In this document: one piece after another, positions 25,010 through 35,467 of the stretch
How positions within the stretch are numbered: position 1 is the stretch's first letter
Layout of the letters: every line of letters begins with the position of its first letter
NCBI GenBank assembly: GCA_031273455.1
Contig: JAISRZ010000142.1
Coordinates: 1 to 36,929, forward strand
From: Deltaproteobacteria bacterium
Lineage (GTDB): Bacteria > Desulfobacterota > Desulfarculia > Adiutricales > Adiutricaceae
Direction: 5' to 3'
Length of the DNA stretch: 36,929 nt
Translations under genes and position numbers: made by a program
The notes under the pieces: generated by a model
What the model was told of the DNA's origin: nothing
What the model saw: only the letters and a program-made list of their open reading frames with translations
Database searches by the model: none

Positions 25010-27061
25010 TTAGCTTCTTGGGTCAGGGTCATTAGGGGCGTAAAGGGCCTTAATATGGTCGCCATAGCCGTGAACCGCGAGCCCCAGTTTGATGATTTCC
25101 GGGGCGTAAGGTTCCAGTGGGCCCCGATAATATGTTTCTTTAAGAGCCGCCAGGGCCAGCTTAGCCCCTTCAGATAAGTCGCTTTGGATTTCCGCCTGGA
25201 ACCTATCCAAGCCCGAAGCCGTTTTTTGGAGGATATCCGTTAGGTCTAGCTTGTGTCTGGCCGTCTTTAGTAGAATCCGCTGGAACTCTTCCTCAGTTAG
25301 GGCCAGTCGGACCGCCGTGGCCAAGAGGTGGTTAAGCTCAGTTTTGGACAAATTATTTTTGGGGCTAGCCAACCGAATCCGCGTGATTTCCTCGAAGGGG
25401 ATCTTATTTTTGGCCTCTCTGGCTAAAGCGTGGTCCAGGTCCTCTTTCGGCGCCCTTTTCAAGACCACGGCGGCTAGAGCCGCGTCCTTTTCCGCGGGCG
25501 TTAGCTCAAAGTAGCTGGGGCGATAACTTAACTTAATGACGCCATAGACTGTGGGCCCTAGTTTAAGAACGAGATCTAGCCGCCCTTTAAGGCCCAAAAG
25601 CTCTGTTTCCACCGCGAACCCTAGACCGGCCAGAAGCCATTGGAGTAGGGCTAGCGTGGTTTTATGGTCAAGGCGCCTTAGATAAACGGCCAGAGTTTGG
25701 CAGAAGGGGCCCAAGATGTCTTGGGTGGCCGTAGCGTCGCGAGAGAGGAAGGCCTGACGGAGCGAAAGGCCCTTAGTTTTTAGATCCTCTCTAAACTTAA
25801 GGGGCAAAAATTCGGCCAAACAATCCGAGTAGTAAGAGGACGCGACCTCGTGATTGGGTGGCTTAAATTGAAAATACGACTCTCCACAGTGTTGCTCTCG
25901 ATCGATGGTTAGGTGTCCAGAGTAAAAGAGGATGGGCCCAACTAATAGCGAGTCTGGTTGGTCGTATATTAATGACCGCGTGTCGGTCGTCACTTGATCG
26001 GGGGCCAGATAGGCGTGGGGCTGGGTCTTAACGAGGGGACCTATGTGGCCTGGGGTGACGCTCTGGATCCAATAGTTTTTAAAAACCTTCTGGTGAAAAA
26101 ATTGGAGAGTGGAATAGGGGTTAAGGATTTTTAGCCCGGCCTTATCCCGGTCCGGGTTAGCGAAGGCGTAGCCACCGTACCAACGGCGGATCTCGGCCTT
26201 TAAGTCGTCCACGCTCGCTAAAGGGTCCAGCGCCCCGGAGTCTTTGAGGCTGGATAAGGTCTCGTCAAAGCGGTCCGCGAACAGTTCCTCTAGCTCCTCT
26301 TCGGTGAAACCACAGATCCCAGCGTATTGGCTCTTAAAGGAAACGTCATTGAGGTAGAATAAATCAATGTCACTGTCGGCTAGAAGGTAGCGGGTGACGC
26401 CAGTGACCAACATAAAGCGGATGTAATCTTCGTAGCCACTAAGGACATTAAAAAATTGAGTGAGGTCATGGGCGTATTTCTTGGCCATCCTCAGATTGGT
26501 TCCCATCATCTTGAGGATCGGGGCGTCATAATCATCCACCAGAAGGGCTATCTGGGTATTCTGGTTCTTCCGGTATAAAGATCTGATGATATCGCCCAAG
26601 AAATACTCTGGAAGACTCATATTAGTCGAGAAATCTTCGTCTGGTATTGACTTAAAATAGGTCATTAGACCCTGGTTGAGAGCCTGGTAAGCTCCATTGA
26701 CTAAAGCTTCGTCTAGGTCTTGTTCGGGGTTAAGGTCCGGATCTAGGTCAGGTTTCAGGTTTGGGTCCAGGTCTAAGTCGAAGTCTAGGGAAAGACGGAG
26801 GACCGGAACCTGCGGAAAGTCGTAATCGGACTGGCCAATCCAAAGGCCTTTAAAAAGCTCTCGATTCCCTTTAAATAACTCCTCATAGGCGCTTACTAAG
26901 AGGGTTTTACCGAAACCCTGGGGCCGGGCCAAAAAATAACATTTACGCCACCCTGGTTGAAGCGTCTGGTGGATAAAGCGGGTTTTGTCCGCGTATAAAA
27001 GGTTTTGGTCGATAATTTCCTTAAAAGACGGCCCGGTTAAAGGCAATTCTTTGAGAGTCAT
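25010..27061 (-). CDS. AAA-ATPase-like / PD-(D/E)XK family protein with degenerate nuclease motif
   Basis: The ATG at 27061 is chosen because GGAG lies 6 nt before it; an ATG at 27082 has no RBS. The 683-residue protein starts with the family opening LPLTGPSFKEII and LLYADKTRFI, then the P-loop variant RPQGFGKT at 46-53 (usually RPRRFGKS) and Walker B IALLVDDYDAP at 171-181. Residues 93-118 are an Asp/Leu/Pro repeat (DLDLDPNLKPDLDPD) unusual for the family. At 493-512 the nuclease core reads GRLDLV...VYGVIKLS; aligned without gaps to GRKDLA...WVIELKV of the 1-1287 protein, the E and K of E-x-K are replaced by I and L. A C-terminal extension of about 170 residues follows. Probably ATP-binding but without nuclease activity. 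Confidence 0.87.
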   Translation of the reverse strand: MTLKELPLTGPSFKEIIDQNLLYADKTRFIHQTLQPGWRKCYFLARPQGFGKTLLVSAYEELFKGNRELFKGLWIGQSDYDFPQVPVLRLSLDFDLDLDPNLKPDLDPDLNPEQDLDEALVNGAYQALNQGLMTYFKSIPDEDFSTNMSLPEYFLGDIIRSLYRKNQNTQIALLVDDYDAPILKMMGTNLRMAKKYAHDLTQFFNVLSGYEDYIRFMLVTGVTRYLLADSDIDLFYLNDVSFKSQYAGICGFTEEELEELFADRFDETLSSLKDSGALDPLASVDDLKAEIRRWYGGYAFANPDRDKAGLKILNPYSTLQFFHQKVFKNYWIQSVTPGHIGPLVKTQPHAYLAPDQVTTDTRSLIYDQPDSLLVGPILFYSGHLTIDREQHCGESYFQFKPPNHEVASSYYSDCLAEFLPLKFREDLKTKGLSLRQAFLSRDATATQDILGPFCQTLAVYLRRLDHKTTLALLQWLLAGLGFAVETELLGLKGRLDLVLKLGPTVYGVIKLSYRPSYFELTPAEKDAALAAVVLKRAPKEDLDHALAREAKNKIPFEEITRIRLASPKNNLSKTELNHLLATAVRLALTEEEFQRILLKTARHKLDLTDILQKTASGLDRFQAEIQSDLSEGAKLALAALKETYYRGPLEPYAPEIIKLGLAVHGYGDHIKALYAPNDPDPRS

Positions 27062-27947
27062 TCTTACTCCATCCGCCCCCATAGGGGATAAGTTAATCCG
27101 TCTAAATGTCTGGGTTGGTCTTTAGGGAAAGGCTAAGCAAATCTTGTGAAGAACTTCGCCCCAAAAACATCGCGTATCCTTTAATATAAATATACCATAT
27201 ATAATTTTTTTTGGTGACTAAATTTTCCCTTCAGGGCCAAGGCCCGGATTTTTGGCCTTTCGCCGTCCCCGGGGCCAGGATGACCCAAAGAAACGGCGCC
27301 TTTAAACTGGAACGCCTTCTTAAACCTCAACTTAATGGCGGCCCAAACCGTCAGCCAAACCGTCAGGGGCGCCTATTTTATATTGTTGACAGAGCTAAAG
27401 AAATTTGAAATAATAACAATACTAAGAAAATTTTCTTATAATGTCACTTAAAAAGATGATTACTTAATTATCTAAAATGTTTATTGTAGTTTAATATCTT
27501 GTGATATAATAAATCAGATAAAAATATTTATAAGCGTATCTATAATAATATTTTTAATAATGATTTTTAAATCTGTTTAGTGGTTAAATAATCTTATTAA
27601 TGGGATAATTAGGCTAAGCGACTAAAGAAAAGCTGTTTTGGTCTGGCTAGACTTAAAGGTTGGCCTTCCTTTTAGGGTTTTTAAAAGGGGCTTTACCCAG
27701 ACTTTTTTAGGCGGAGGTGAAGGTGGTTAGTAACCTCGGTCGAACGGTCTTCGCGCGGGCGACCACAGCCCAGCCACTGTCGCCCTCTTTAGCCCTTTAA
27801 GGCTTTTGGCGTGGCCCAACTTACTAAAAGCGCGCTTTAAAAGCGAAAAAGGGTCATAACTTAAAAACCCCTTTATTGGCCAGAAGTTTATAGAGGATTA
27901 AAGGTTGACCCCAATCAGGCTCATAATCTGACATTAGGCATTGGTTT
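27062..27947. other. Intergenic region of about 890 bp
   Basis: Mostly AT-rich (27.4-27.6 kb especially). A 65-codon frame at 27211-27408 has no RBS or recognisable content. No RNA gene or strong hairpin was found. Confidence 0.5.
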
Positions 27948-29021
27948 ATGGATAAATTATTGGAAGACGCCCGGATAGTCGCCACATCACAGTACAATTT
28001 AACGGTGGATTCTTTGACCTTGATCGAGTCCGGTCGGGTTAACGCTTCGTTTAAGGTCGTGGCCGGGGACCAAGCCTATAACTTACAAAGACTGAATGAT
28101 TTTTTTGAAAGCTACCCGGCCTTAGGGAACAACTGGTTACTAACTCAAAAGGCCTTCACCCAAAGCCAATTGCCTTTTCCCGGGATTGTCCCGGATGGAA
28201 GCGGCGACTTACTAAGCCGCTATAACGGGGCTTGGCGTCTCACCCAGTGGCTGCCAGGCCAGGTCCCGAAGTCTGGGTCTTTGGAGGTGTGTCATCTAGC
28301 CGGGCGGTTTTTAGGTTTAGCCCATCGAGCCTTAAACGTCCCTCAACCTTTAACTTACCTGGAAAAACTGCCGCCTAAGTGGGAGTTCACTAACCAAAGA
28401 CTGCCTAGCCCGGCGGATTTTGAGAATATCTTCCTTGATTACCGCCGTCACCCTAACCTTGGGCTGATCGCCCCAGCCATAATCCGGGCCACCGAACGGG
28501 CCAAGAATTTACCCACGAGGCCATCTTTCACCCGGGTGTTTTTGGCCCGGGACATGGTCATCCACGGGGATCCCAAGCGGGAAAACTTTCTAGAGGCTGA
28601 GGGCGCGGCTGGGGGCGAGGGGCGGATGGCCCTGGTGGACTGGGACACGGTGGGTTACGGCGACCTTTTAATCGACTTAGGGGAATTGTGCCGGTCCTTT
28701 TCGGTGGAAAAACCAAATCCAGCTTTTAAGTTTGACTTGGCTCTGGCGGCCTTAAAAGGGTACTTGGAGACCGGGGTGGAGACTTTAGACCGGATCGCCC
28801 TTCTTTTGCCCGCGGTTATCCGGGCTCTTTCTTTATGCTTAATCCGCCGCTATCTGATCGACGCTTTAGCGGAAGTCTACTTTTCTTGGGATCCTAAGAA
28901 CTTTGATTCCTTATTCGCCCAGAACGAGGCCCGGGCTTTGGCTTTACTGGAGATGATCGAGGATATGGAGGATCTGGAAATGGAGTTCACTAAGGCTATT
29001 TTAGGCTTAGGCGGTCAATAA
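27948..29021 (+). CDS. APH-fold kinase, NahK-like (N-acetylhexosamine 1-kinase group)
   Basis: A 357-residue phosphotransferase of PF01636 type. The N-lobe has ESGRVNASFKVVAG and YNLQRLNDFF, close to the 'INxTYxV...YxLQRIN..VF' signature of NahK-type sugar kinases. WRLTQWLPG forms the hinge region. The catalytic loop is HGDPKREN at 206-213 (Asp208 and Asn213) and the metal-binding DWDT at 231-234. By family, it would use ATP to phosphorylate a small hydroxyl compound such as GlcNAc/GalNAc at C1; the substrate is not proven here. It converges on the DUF2284 gene, with which its 3' end overlaps by 7 bp. A weak AGG precedes the ATG. Confidence 0.82.
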   Translation: MDKLLEDARIVATSQYNLTVDSLTLIESGRVNASFKVVAGDQAYNLQRLNDFFESYPALGNNWLLTQKAFTQSQLPFPGIVPDGSGDLLSRYNGAWRLTQWLPGQVPKSGSLEVCHLAGRFLGLAHRALNVPQPLTYLEKLPPKWEFTNQRLPSPADFENIFLDYRRHPNLGLIAPAIIRATERAKNLPTRPSFTRVFLARDMVIHGDPKRENFLEAEGAAGGEGRMALVDWDTVGYGDLLIDLGELCRSFSVEKPNPAFKFDLALAALKGYLETGVETLDRIALLLPAVIRALSLCLIRRYLIDALAEVYFSWDPKNFDSLFAQNEARALALLEMIEDMEDLEMEFTKAILGLGGQ

Positions 29022-29599
29022 AAGATGGCCCCAAAGTAGGTCACCGTTAAAGGACCGGAACTGTACTTTAAGCCAGACAGTTTAGCCAACCGGCCCACGT
29101 CAATCCCCGAGGCTTCCAAAGAGGTGACGGCGGTCGCGGGAAACCGGCAAGGCTCGTGGGTCAGAAGGGCGCATTCAGAGCAGATGGCGCAAGGCCCAGC
29201 CCCTAAGACCGTGGCCGAGGGGACGAGTAAGTGGACTTTTTCCGTGAGTTTCCCCACCAACCGGCTAAAAACTTTCCCCCAATTCTCCATGCCGATCATG
29301 TCCCCTGGGCCGTCAACTGGGCTTATGTGGTTAAAGACCAAAGCCTGGCTCTTACTTTTAAGGTTAGCCATGAGATCTTCTAAAGGCCCAACCTGGGGCG
29401 GACAGCGCCAATTGCGGTCATAATGGCCGCAAAGGTTTTCCTCGCAAAGGTCCCGAAAGAACGACCGGAAAGTGACTTCCTCGGCCTTAACCCAAGCGGC
29501 CTCGTTAAAACCGTTATTTAATACCAAAGCGTTAAGCTCAGTCGCCACAAGCTCAGTCGCCATGGTTTCGATAGTTTGATTGGGATCGCTATTGGTCAT
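29015..29599 (-). CDS. DUF2284 cysteine-rich metal-binding protein
   Basis: 194 residues with two cysteine groups: C52, C57 and C66 in LCEENLCGHYDRNWRCPP, and C137, C140, C143 and C151 in AGPCAICSECALLTHEPC followed by RFP and SLEASGIDV. This is the DUF2284 signature, common in anaerobes and predicted to bind a metal or Fe-S cluster; no reaction is established as far as I know. The end, VTYFGAIFY, matches the family's C-terminus. The RBS is weak and an in-frame ATG exists at residue 13, but both starts lie before the conserved part. Confidence 0.88.
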   Translation of the reverse strand: MTNSDPNQTIETMATELVATELNALVLNNGFNEAAWVKAEEVTFRSFFRDLCEENLCGHYDRNWRCPPQVGPLEDLMANLKSKSQALVFNHISPVDGPGDMIGMENWGKVFSRLVGKLTEKVHLLVPSATVLGAGPCAICSECALLTHEPCRFPATAVTSLEASGIDVGRLAKLSGLKYSSGPLTVTYFGAIFY

Positions 29600-30178
29600 G
29601 AGAAATTAAATTAGCCATATCATAGTTGAGTGACTATAATTTTCACTACTATTTAATCATTGTTAATACTTTATTGCTTCCGAAGACGCTTAATTTAAGT
29701 ATCTATTAGGAGCGTGACTAATTATTATACCAAATTATTGGAATGTCAAGAAAATAATCTGGTCCTATATTATTTTCCCCAATCATTCGCCAACACATTC
29801 GCCAGGACCGTTAAGCCTTTTAAAACACTAATGTTGATAGCCGACAGCTAGCGAATCCAATAATAAAGTGGCCGCGTTCCCGAGAAATCTCTTGACAGAA
29901 CTGAGGTAAAGCGCTATTTGTTTAAACGATAATTTTTTGATTATCCTATAATAAGACGGATTTTGATCCCAGCAGGACGCGGCTTATCGTTTCCAGATCG
30001 TTTGGTTGTGTTTTTTACCTTTTGTAAGCTGATTTCCATGGAACTTATTTTCCAAAATTCTCAAAGCGTCCAAACCGCGAACCTTAAGAGCGTCCCGGTG
30101 GAGCGGCCCTTACCGCTTAGCGCGCTATTTTCTCGCGTTTTGGGTGGGGTTAAAATAAACCTTGAATCATATGTCTTT
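29600..30178. other. AT-rich upstream spacer of the autotransporter locus
   Basis: No supported gene. TTGACA at 29892-29897 and a perfect TATAAT at 29947-29952 occur but are about 49 bp apart, so they do not form one promoter; either could have a partner. A TTG-initiated frame from 29963 that would encode a Ser-Leu run through the CT tract is considered spurious. Confidence 0.4.
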
Positions 30179-30569
<391 letters not shown>

Positions 30570-30711
30570 TTTAGTCGTCTCTCGATCTTCCCAAAAGATA
30601 GACACAAGCTAAAAATATATAAATCATGATTAATACCATTGTAATTTAACGATAAACAATAAATTTTTAACGCTAACGAGTTTGCAACGAGGAGAAAACA
30701 AGGAGAAAACG

Positions 30712-33700
30712 ATGTTCGGAAAAATAAGCCCACTTCTGGCCCTGGCGCTGGTTATGGGATTGGTTATGGGATTCGCGCGGGATGGTGGAATCGCTTGGGC
30801 GGCGGATTTGTCCATCAACGCCAGTACCACTATCACTACCGATCCAGGGGTCGCGTCCCCAGATCAGCTGGAAATTATTAGGGGGGCGGTCGTTAATCTT
30901 AACGCCAACTTGGCTATAACTGGCGCGCCAGCCAGTACGCAGTCGTTGTATATTTTGGAAGGCTCAACTTTAAATGTCGGGGCTGGCTATAGTATCAGCG
31001 CTTATGGGGAAGTTCAAATTGAGGGCGGCCCCAATGGTCAAGACACGACCATGATTCTAAATAATGGCGCTAGTGTCACAATTCCGGGCACTGGCCTCCA
31101 GGAAGAGGGTTACTTTGGGCTTGGAACCTATTATCGAAACAGTTCCACTGGAGAAGGCGGCCATTATTTAACTTCTGGGTACGAAAATCGCGGGAACGCG
31201 ATCCTAAAAATCTCGGATAGCTCCACTGTCAATATTGACGCTAACCAATGCTTTCAGATCGCCGCGAATGGCCAACTTATAATTGGGGATAACTCAAATT
31301 TAAATGTTGTGGCCAATAGGGCCTGGGGCGGGCTCAGCGATGTTAATGGCTTATTTTTGATGGGGGAATTTTATAACTTTAATGATTGGATCTTTTATGA
31401 TGGGACAAACACGCCGGTAATTGATGAACCAATGTATGGCGGGCGCATAGTTATTGGCGACAATAGTGAATTGGATATCACTACGGAAACAGCCATATTC
31501 GGCCCGGGCTCATCCTTAGAGATGAGCCCCACTAGCGTATTAGATGTTCATGGAGAATTAATTCTCTTTGGCGGCATGTCCTCAGCGACTTTTGGCGCGC
31601 CCTTGACTTTAGCGACGATTAAGGCCGATGAGCTATTACTCGTGTCAGGAAATTATGAATTTCAAAAACCAGTTATAATTAATGACAACGCCGCGTTACA
31701 CACTAGTAAAGTTCTATTTAGCGAAGATTTTACCTCACTAGGCGCTTTAGAAATTGAATCATCATACGCGACTTTAAGTCCTGGCAAAACATTGCATGTT
31801 GGACTGGAATTAGCCATAGTAGGGAGTTGCTATAATGGGTGCAGGACCTATTCTGACTCAATAGTTAGCCAACTCACCATGACCCAAGGCAGTAAAATTC
31901 AGTGGAATGGGTATTATGACCCTGTCCCCGATGAGCCAGGCGTTTGTATAGGGTACTCTCATTCTCCAGGGGAATGGGGCGTGTTGGAAGTGAACACCGC
32001 TGGTGGGGCTCCAGCGGAAATTACCGGGTTCTTTGTTCATGTTGAAAACGGCCAACTGATTTTGGACGAAAACTCTACGCTTAACGTTAATCTATATACC
32101 ACTGGGGCCATGAATCAGCATGGTTTTTTTATTACTGGAGGTTATAATGGTGATTCTCAGGAAGCGTATAATGATTTAGATCCACATGATAGATATGGTA
32201 ATCAAATTCCCCCTTATACGCCAAGTGAAACAACCAACTATCACCATGGCGAAATCATAATGAAACCAAATAGCTCTTTAAACATAGATGGGAGAGCCTA
32301 TTTTTCTGATAATAGTATGATTAATTTAGGTCTAAATACTATTAATATCACAGAAGACACTTGGTTCAAAAAAGGCTCAACCGTTATTATTGAGCGCGCT
32401 GACACCGCGACTGGCAAGATTAATATTGGTGGCTTAACAACAATTGAGGAAGGGGCTAAAGTTAATCTTCTTAACGCGTTTAGTATTAATTCCGCTAATA
32501 ACGTCATATTAACAAGCTCCGGGGGGTTCGCGGATACCACTGTCTTCACAAACCCTCTTTTTGACCTACAAATAGTTGGTAATGATATTGTGGTCGATAG
32601 TTACAAAGGATCGTCTGGGGTCATTAACAAAGCCGCTGGCGGTGGCGGAAAGTCCGGCAATTTAGATCGCGTGGCCGCCTTGATTGATCAGGAACTCTTA
32701 AGCGGCTCCATTTCGGTGGACACTCAAGAACGCTTAATCGACAATTTAGAGACTATCAATAGTTTAAAAGACGCGGGCCAAGACAAGGCCGCTGAGGTGG
32801 CGATCAAGCAGTTAATCGGCGAAGAGGCTCTCCCCGCCTTAAACTCAGTGGTTCTGACCGTCCGGCAAACGGACGTGGCGGTGGCCAATCGCTTTAGCTC
32901 CTTAAGGGCGAATAGTTTGGCTCCAGCGGCTGGTTACGGTAGCGCGCTCAATCGCGCCTGGGCCTCTGGCTTTGGCTCTTGGTCCCGGCAGAAAGATGAC
33001 GATGGCCTATCAGGCTATCGTTACAATTCCGGTGGCGTTATCCTAGGTTACGATCATGAGGTGGAGTCCGTCCCTGGCCTAACCCTAGGGGTTTCCGGCT
33101 CATTTTCCAGAGGAACTCTCAAAAATAATGACCATTTAGCCAAAACCGACATTAACACCATTGGCGTTGGCCTTTATGGCGTCTATCAAGCGACTAATGG
33201 CTTATTTGTGGAAGGCAGCGTGGGCTTTGGTTGGTCGGACAACGAGTCAAAGATTAGGCTAACCTATATTAACGCCAGTAAAAAGAGTGACTTTGATAGT
33301 GATAATTTTCAAGCGGGCGTTAATTTCGGTTATATATACAATATTTCTGATTCGTTGAGACTAATTCCATCGGTCGGATTTCGTTATATCCACGTCAAAC
33401 AGGACGGCTGGAAAGAAAAAATCGAATCGGATCCAGATAACCGCGCCGTGCTCAACTGGTTTGGCGACGCCAAGCAAAACTTCGCGGAAATCCCGATATC
33501 TTTAAAATTAGAGTCCACCCATAACGTTGGTTCGGCGGTTTTAACGGCGGGCGTTCACGCGGGGGCCGTTTTGACGGCCAATGACCCCAAAACTAAGCTG
33601 AGAATGGGATTTGTCGGCTCAAATAATTCCGTGACCTTGTCGGGAATCGATTCTGGCCGGAACCGTCTAAACGCTGGAGCCGACTTGAGGGTTCAAATTA

Positions 33701-33795
33701 ACGATTATCTTGATCTGGACTTTTCTTACGAGTTTGAGACGCGCAGTAAATTTAAATCCCATTACGGCCATGTTGGCTTAGGGATATCGTTCTAG
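30712..33795 (+). CDS. Autotransporter (type Va secretion), beta-helical passenger
   Basis: The start is ATG 30712, with AAGGAG 6 nt in front; a TTG at 30682 has no such signal. The signal peptide ends at AWA-ADL (about residue 31). The passenger (to about residue 650) is made of short strand repeats with many N, G, S and T, for example SSTVNIDANQCFQIAANGQL, typical of a beta-helix. A linker with charged helices (LDRVAALIDQELL, KQLIGEEALPALN) leads to the barrel domain (PF03797), the last 275 residues or so, beginning LNRAWASGFGSWSRQ and ending HYGHVGLGISF, whose final Phe is the BAM recognition signal. It should translocate its passenger through the outer membrane; release was not predicted. 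CT microsatellites lie upstream, which may make expression phase-variable. Confidence 0.93.
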   Translation: MFGKISPLLALALVMGLVMGFARDGGIAWAADLSINASTTITTDPGVASPDQLEIIRGAVVNLNANLAITGAPASTQSLYILEGSTLNVGAGYSISAYGEVQIEGGPNGQDTTMILNNGASVTIPGTGLQEEGYFGLGTYYRNSSTGEGGHYLTSGYENRGNAILKISDSSTVNIDANQCFQIAANGQLIIGDNSNLNVVANRAWGGLSDVNGLFLMGEFYNFNDWIFYDGTNTPVIDEPMYGGRIVIGDNSELDITTETAIFGPGSSLEMSPTSVLDVHGELILFGGMSSATFGAPLTLATIKADELLLVSGNYEFQKPVIINDNAALHTSKVLFSEDFTSLGALEIESSYATLSPGKTLHVGLELAIVGSCYNGCRTYSDSIVSQLTMTQGSKIQWNGYYDPVPDEPGVCIGYSHSPGEWGVLEVNTAGGAPAEITGFFVHVENGQLILDENSTLNVNLYTTGAMNQHGFFITGGYNGDSQEAYNDLDPHDRYGNQIPPYTPSETTNYHHGEIIMKPNSSLNIDGRAYFSDNSMINLGLNTINITEDTWFKKGSTVIIERADTATGKINIGGLTTIEEGAKVNLLNAFSINSANNVILTSSGGFADTTVFTNPLFDLQIVGNDIVVDSYKGSSGVINKAAGGGGKSGNLDRVAALIDQELLSGSISVDTQERLIDNLETINSLKDAGQDKAAEVAIKQLIGEEALPALNSVVLTVRQTDVAVANRFSSLRANSLAPAAGYGSALNRAWASGFGSWSRQKDDDGLSGYRYNSGGVILGYDHEVESVPGLTLGVSGSFSRGTLKNNDHLAKTDINTIGVGLYGVYQATNGLFVEGSVGFGWSDNESKIRLTYINASKKSDFDSDNFQAGVNFGYIYNISDSLRLIPSVGFRYIHVKQDGWKEKIESDPDNRAVLNWFGDAKQNFAEIPISLKLESTHNVGSAVLTAGVHAGAVLTANDPKTKLRMGFVGSNNSVTLSGIDSGRNRLNAGADLRVQINDYLDLDFSYEFETRSKFKSHYGHVGLGISF

Positions 33796-34146
33796 GGTTT
33801 AAGACAAAGGTTTAGCCCTAAGGCGCCTTTCCTCTAAGGACCTTTGGCTTCCTTGGCGGAAGTGTTTAGCCTCTGGGGTTAAGACCAGTGGACCAGACCA
33901 GGTCTAAACGCGAAAATCAGCTCTTATTAACCTTTAGCCCCGGGGGCTTCCTGGGTTTGACGCCAGTGAAGTTCCCGGGATTTATCTTCTAAATTTTTTG
34001 GCTCCAAAATTAGAACCGCTGCGATACTGAGATTCTGATTTAGGGCTTGATGCGCTTCTTTAGTTGCGCTAAAATTGACAAAAAGTCGTTGTATCTTATC
34101 TCGGCTTTTGTGGTGTTTAATTTAATCAATAATGAGGTTTGTTCAA
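33796..34146. other. Intergenic region, about 350 bp
   Basis: No gene. A short GC palindrome (AGCCCCGGGGGCT at 33936-33948) lies in the middle; no clear terminator for the autotransporter was found. The promoter for the next operon is at the right end. Confidence 0.45.
34075..34102 (+). promoter_or_regulatory. Sigma-70-like promoter of the toxin-antitoxin operon
   Basis: TTGACA at 34075-34080 and TATCTC at 34097-34102, spaced 16 bp, about 45 bp upstream of the antitoxin ATG. The -35 is perfect, the -10 is moderate. Confidence 0.5.
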
Positions 34147-34434
34147 ATGTCTAAACAAGTTATGGATATCAATGTATTGCCTGAGTATATAGCCAATACA
34201 TTTGGTGTTTCTAAAGTTAGAGTTCAAAATAATAATAGTGTTCTTACAATAGAACCATTGTTAGCAGATAACACTGTTTCTACAAACCAAACAGTTAGTC
34301 TTGCTAAACCGTTAAAAATAACCGATGGTTTTAATAATAAACCAGGTATCTTAACGTTTGATGACTTTAAATCAATTCAATTGTTGACTAAAAATTATAA
34401 ATTTAACAGGGATGATGCTTATGAGCGTGACTAA
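34147..34434 (+). CDS. Putative antitoxin of the VapC-like module
   Basis: The ATG at 34147 is chosen because GAGG lies 9 nt upstream; an ATG at 34132 lacks an RBS. The 95-residue product (MSKQVMDINVLPEYIANTF...) starts with a short beta/alpha segment in which IANTFGVSKVRVQNNNSVL could be a DNA-binding or dimerisation part, and ends in a charged segment (FNRDDAYERD) that may wrap the toxin. It matches no antitoxin family I can name with confidence. Assignment rests on its position: it overlaps the PIN toxin by 14 bp and shares its promoter and AT-rich composition. Confidence 0.6.
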   Translation: MSKQVMDINVLPEYIANTFGVSKVRVQNNNSVLTIEPLLADNTVSTNQTVSLAKPLKITDGFNNKPGILTFDDFKSIQLLTKNYKFNRDDAYERD

Positions 34435-34834
34435 AGCATTCCTTGATACTAATATTTTAATCTATATTTTTTCAGAGGATCAAAATAAAAAACGTGAACA
34501 AGCGATTAGTCGAATTAATAGTTATAAACGGTATATTAGTACTCAAGTTTTAACTGAATTCTGTAGTATTGGTATACGTAAGTTGAAGATGGATCATCTT
34601 CACATCGAAGTAGCACTAAATGAGCTATGTTTGAAAAATGGGTTATTAACTGTTGATGTTGATACTATTAAACTTGGTCTTCATATTCAAAACAAATATC
34701 ATTATTCATATTACGATTCACTAATCATCGCTTCAGCGCTTGAAAGTAATTGTGATTATTTGCTATCAGAAGATATGAATAATGGTCAAGTTATTGAAAA
34801 ATCATTAACTATACTTAATATTTTTGATAATTAA
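34421..34834 (+). CDS. PIN-domain VapC-like toxin ribonuclease
   Basis: A 137-residue PIN protein: FLDTNILIY with Asp9, LTEF with Glu45, YYDSLIIASAL with Asp98, and LLSEDMNNGQ with Asp117, i.e. the acidic metal-binding set of VapC-type RNases, usually acting on tRNA or rRNA. Of three possible starts (34412, 34415, 34421) the last has AGGG 9 nt upstream and gives MSVTKAFLDTN, the usual family start. It overlaps the upstream antitoxin. Both genes are clearly AT-richer than most of the window, which suggests a mobile module. The target RNA is unknown. Confidence 0.88.
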   Translation: MSVTKAFLDTNILIYIFSEDQNKKREQAISRINSYKRYISTQVLTEFCSIGIRKLKMDHLHIEVALNELCLKNGLLTVDVDTIKLGLHIQNKYHYSYYDSLIIASALESNCDYLLSEDMNNGQVIEKSLTILNIFDN

Positions 34835-34900
34835 ATTAAAAATCTATATTTACATTCATAATTAATTGAATTCTTATACTTTTATGTCATGTTTTTAAAA

Positions 34901-34918
34901 GCCCTCCGGGGGATTTTT
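34901..34918 (+). terminator. Short GC hairpin with T5 after the toxin gene
   Basis: GCCCTCCGGGGGATTTTT: a short CCC/GGG stem followed by five T, 67 bp after the toxin stop. The stem is short, so this is a weak prediction. Confidence 0.35.
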
Positions 34919-35467
34919 AACGTACAGGATTCCCGCCGTAAGGTCTAAAAAAATTGTCAGGCCGTGGATTCGGTCACCCAAATGGGTCAGTATTAACCAC
35001 CGGGCTACCTACCAGGCCGAGGTATGGAGGGCCACCATGACGCTGGCCGCAAATTTGGGGGTTTCCGGCTCTTGTGAACGGTTACGACAAATTTTTAAAA
35101 CGAAGTACATCGCCACCCGCCCCGCCCGCGCCCACCTAGAGCGTCAGTGACCTTCAAGACTGTTAAGCGCTTCTTCTGTTATTGACGTTGTCGCTTACCG
35201 TTGTCGCCAGAAGGTGTGATCATTTGGCCCTGGCGGACGCGATGGACGGTTTGACCCCTCTCGGCCGCGTCCTAGGCTCCTCTCTTTTCATCGCCTCCGG
35301 CGAGTCTCCTCGCTCCGGTGGCTTTCGCTGGCCTTAAGCGTCGCCTTATAGTCCGTAAGCGTCCCCCGCGTGACTCCTGGTCTCGTCCCACCACCCTCAC
35401 GGTCTCTGGACGTCCACGGCGAAAATTTAGCGTTGACCTCTATTCAAAAGAAGCTTAGAAAGGTATA

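Noticed and set aside
27211..27408. 65-codon frame upstream of the kinase gene
   Set aside because: No RBS, no hydrophobic or domain features, and a composition like the surrounding spacer.
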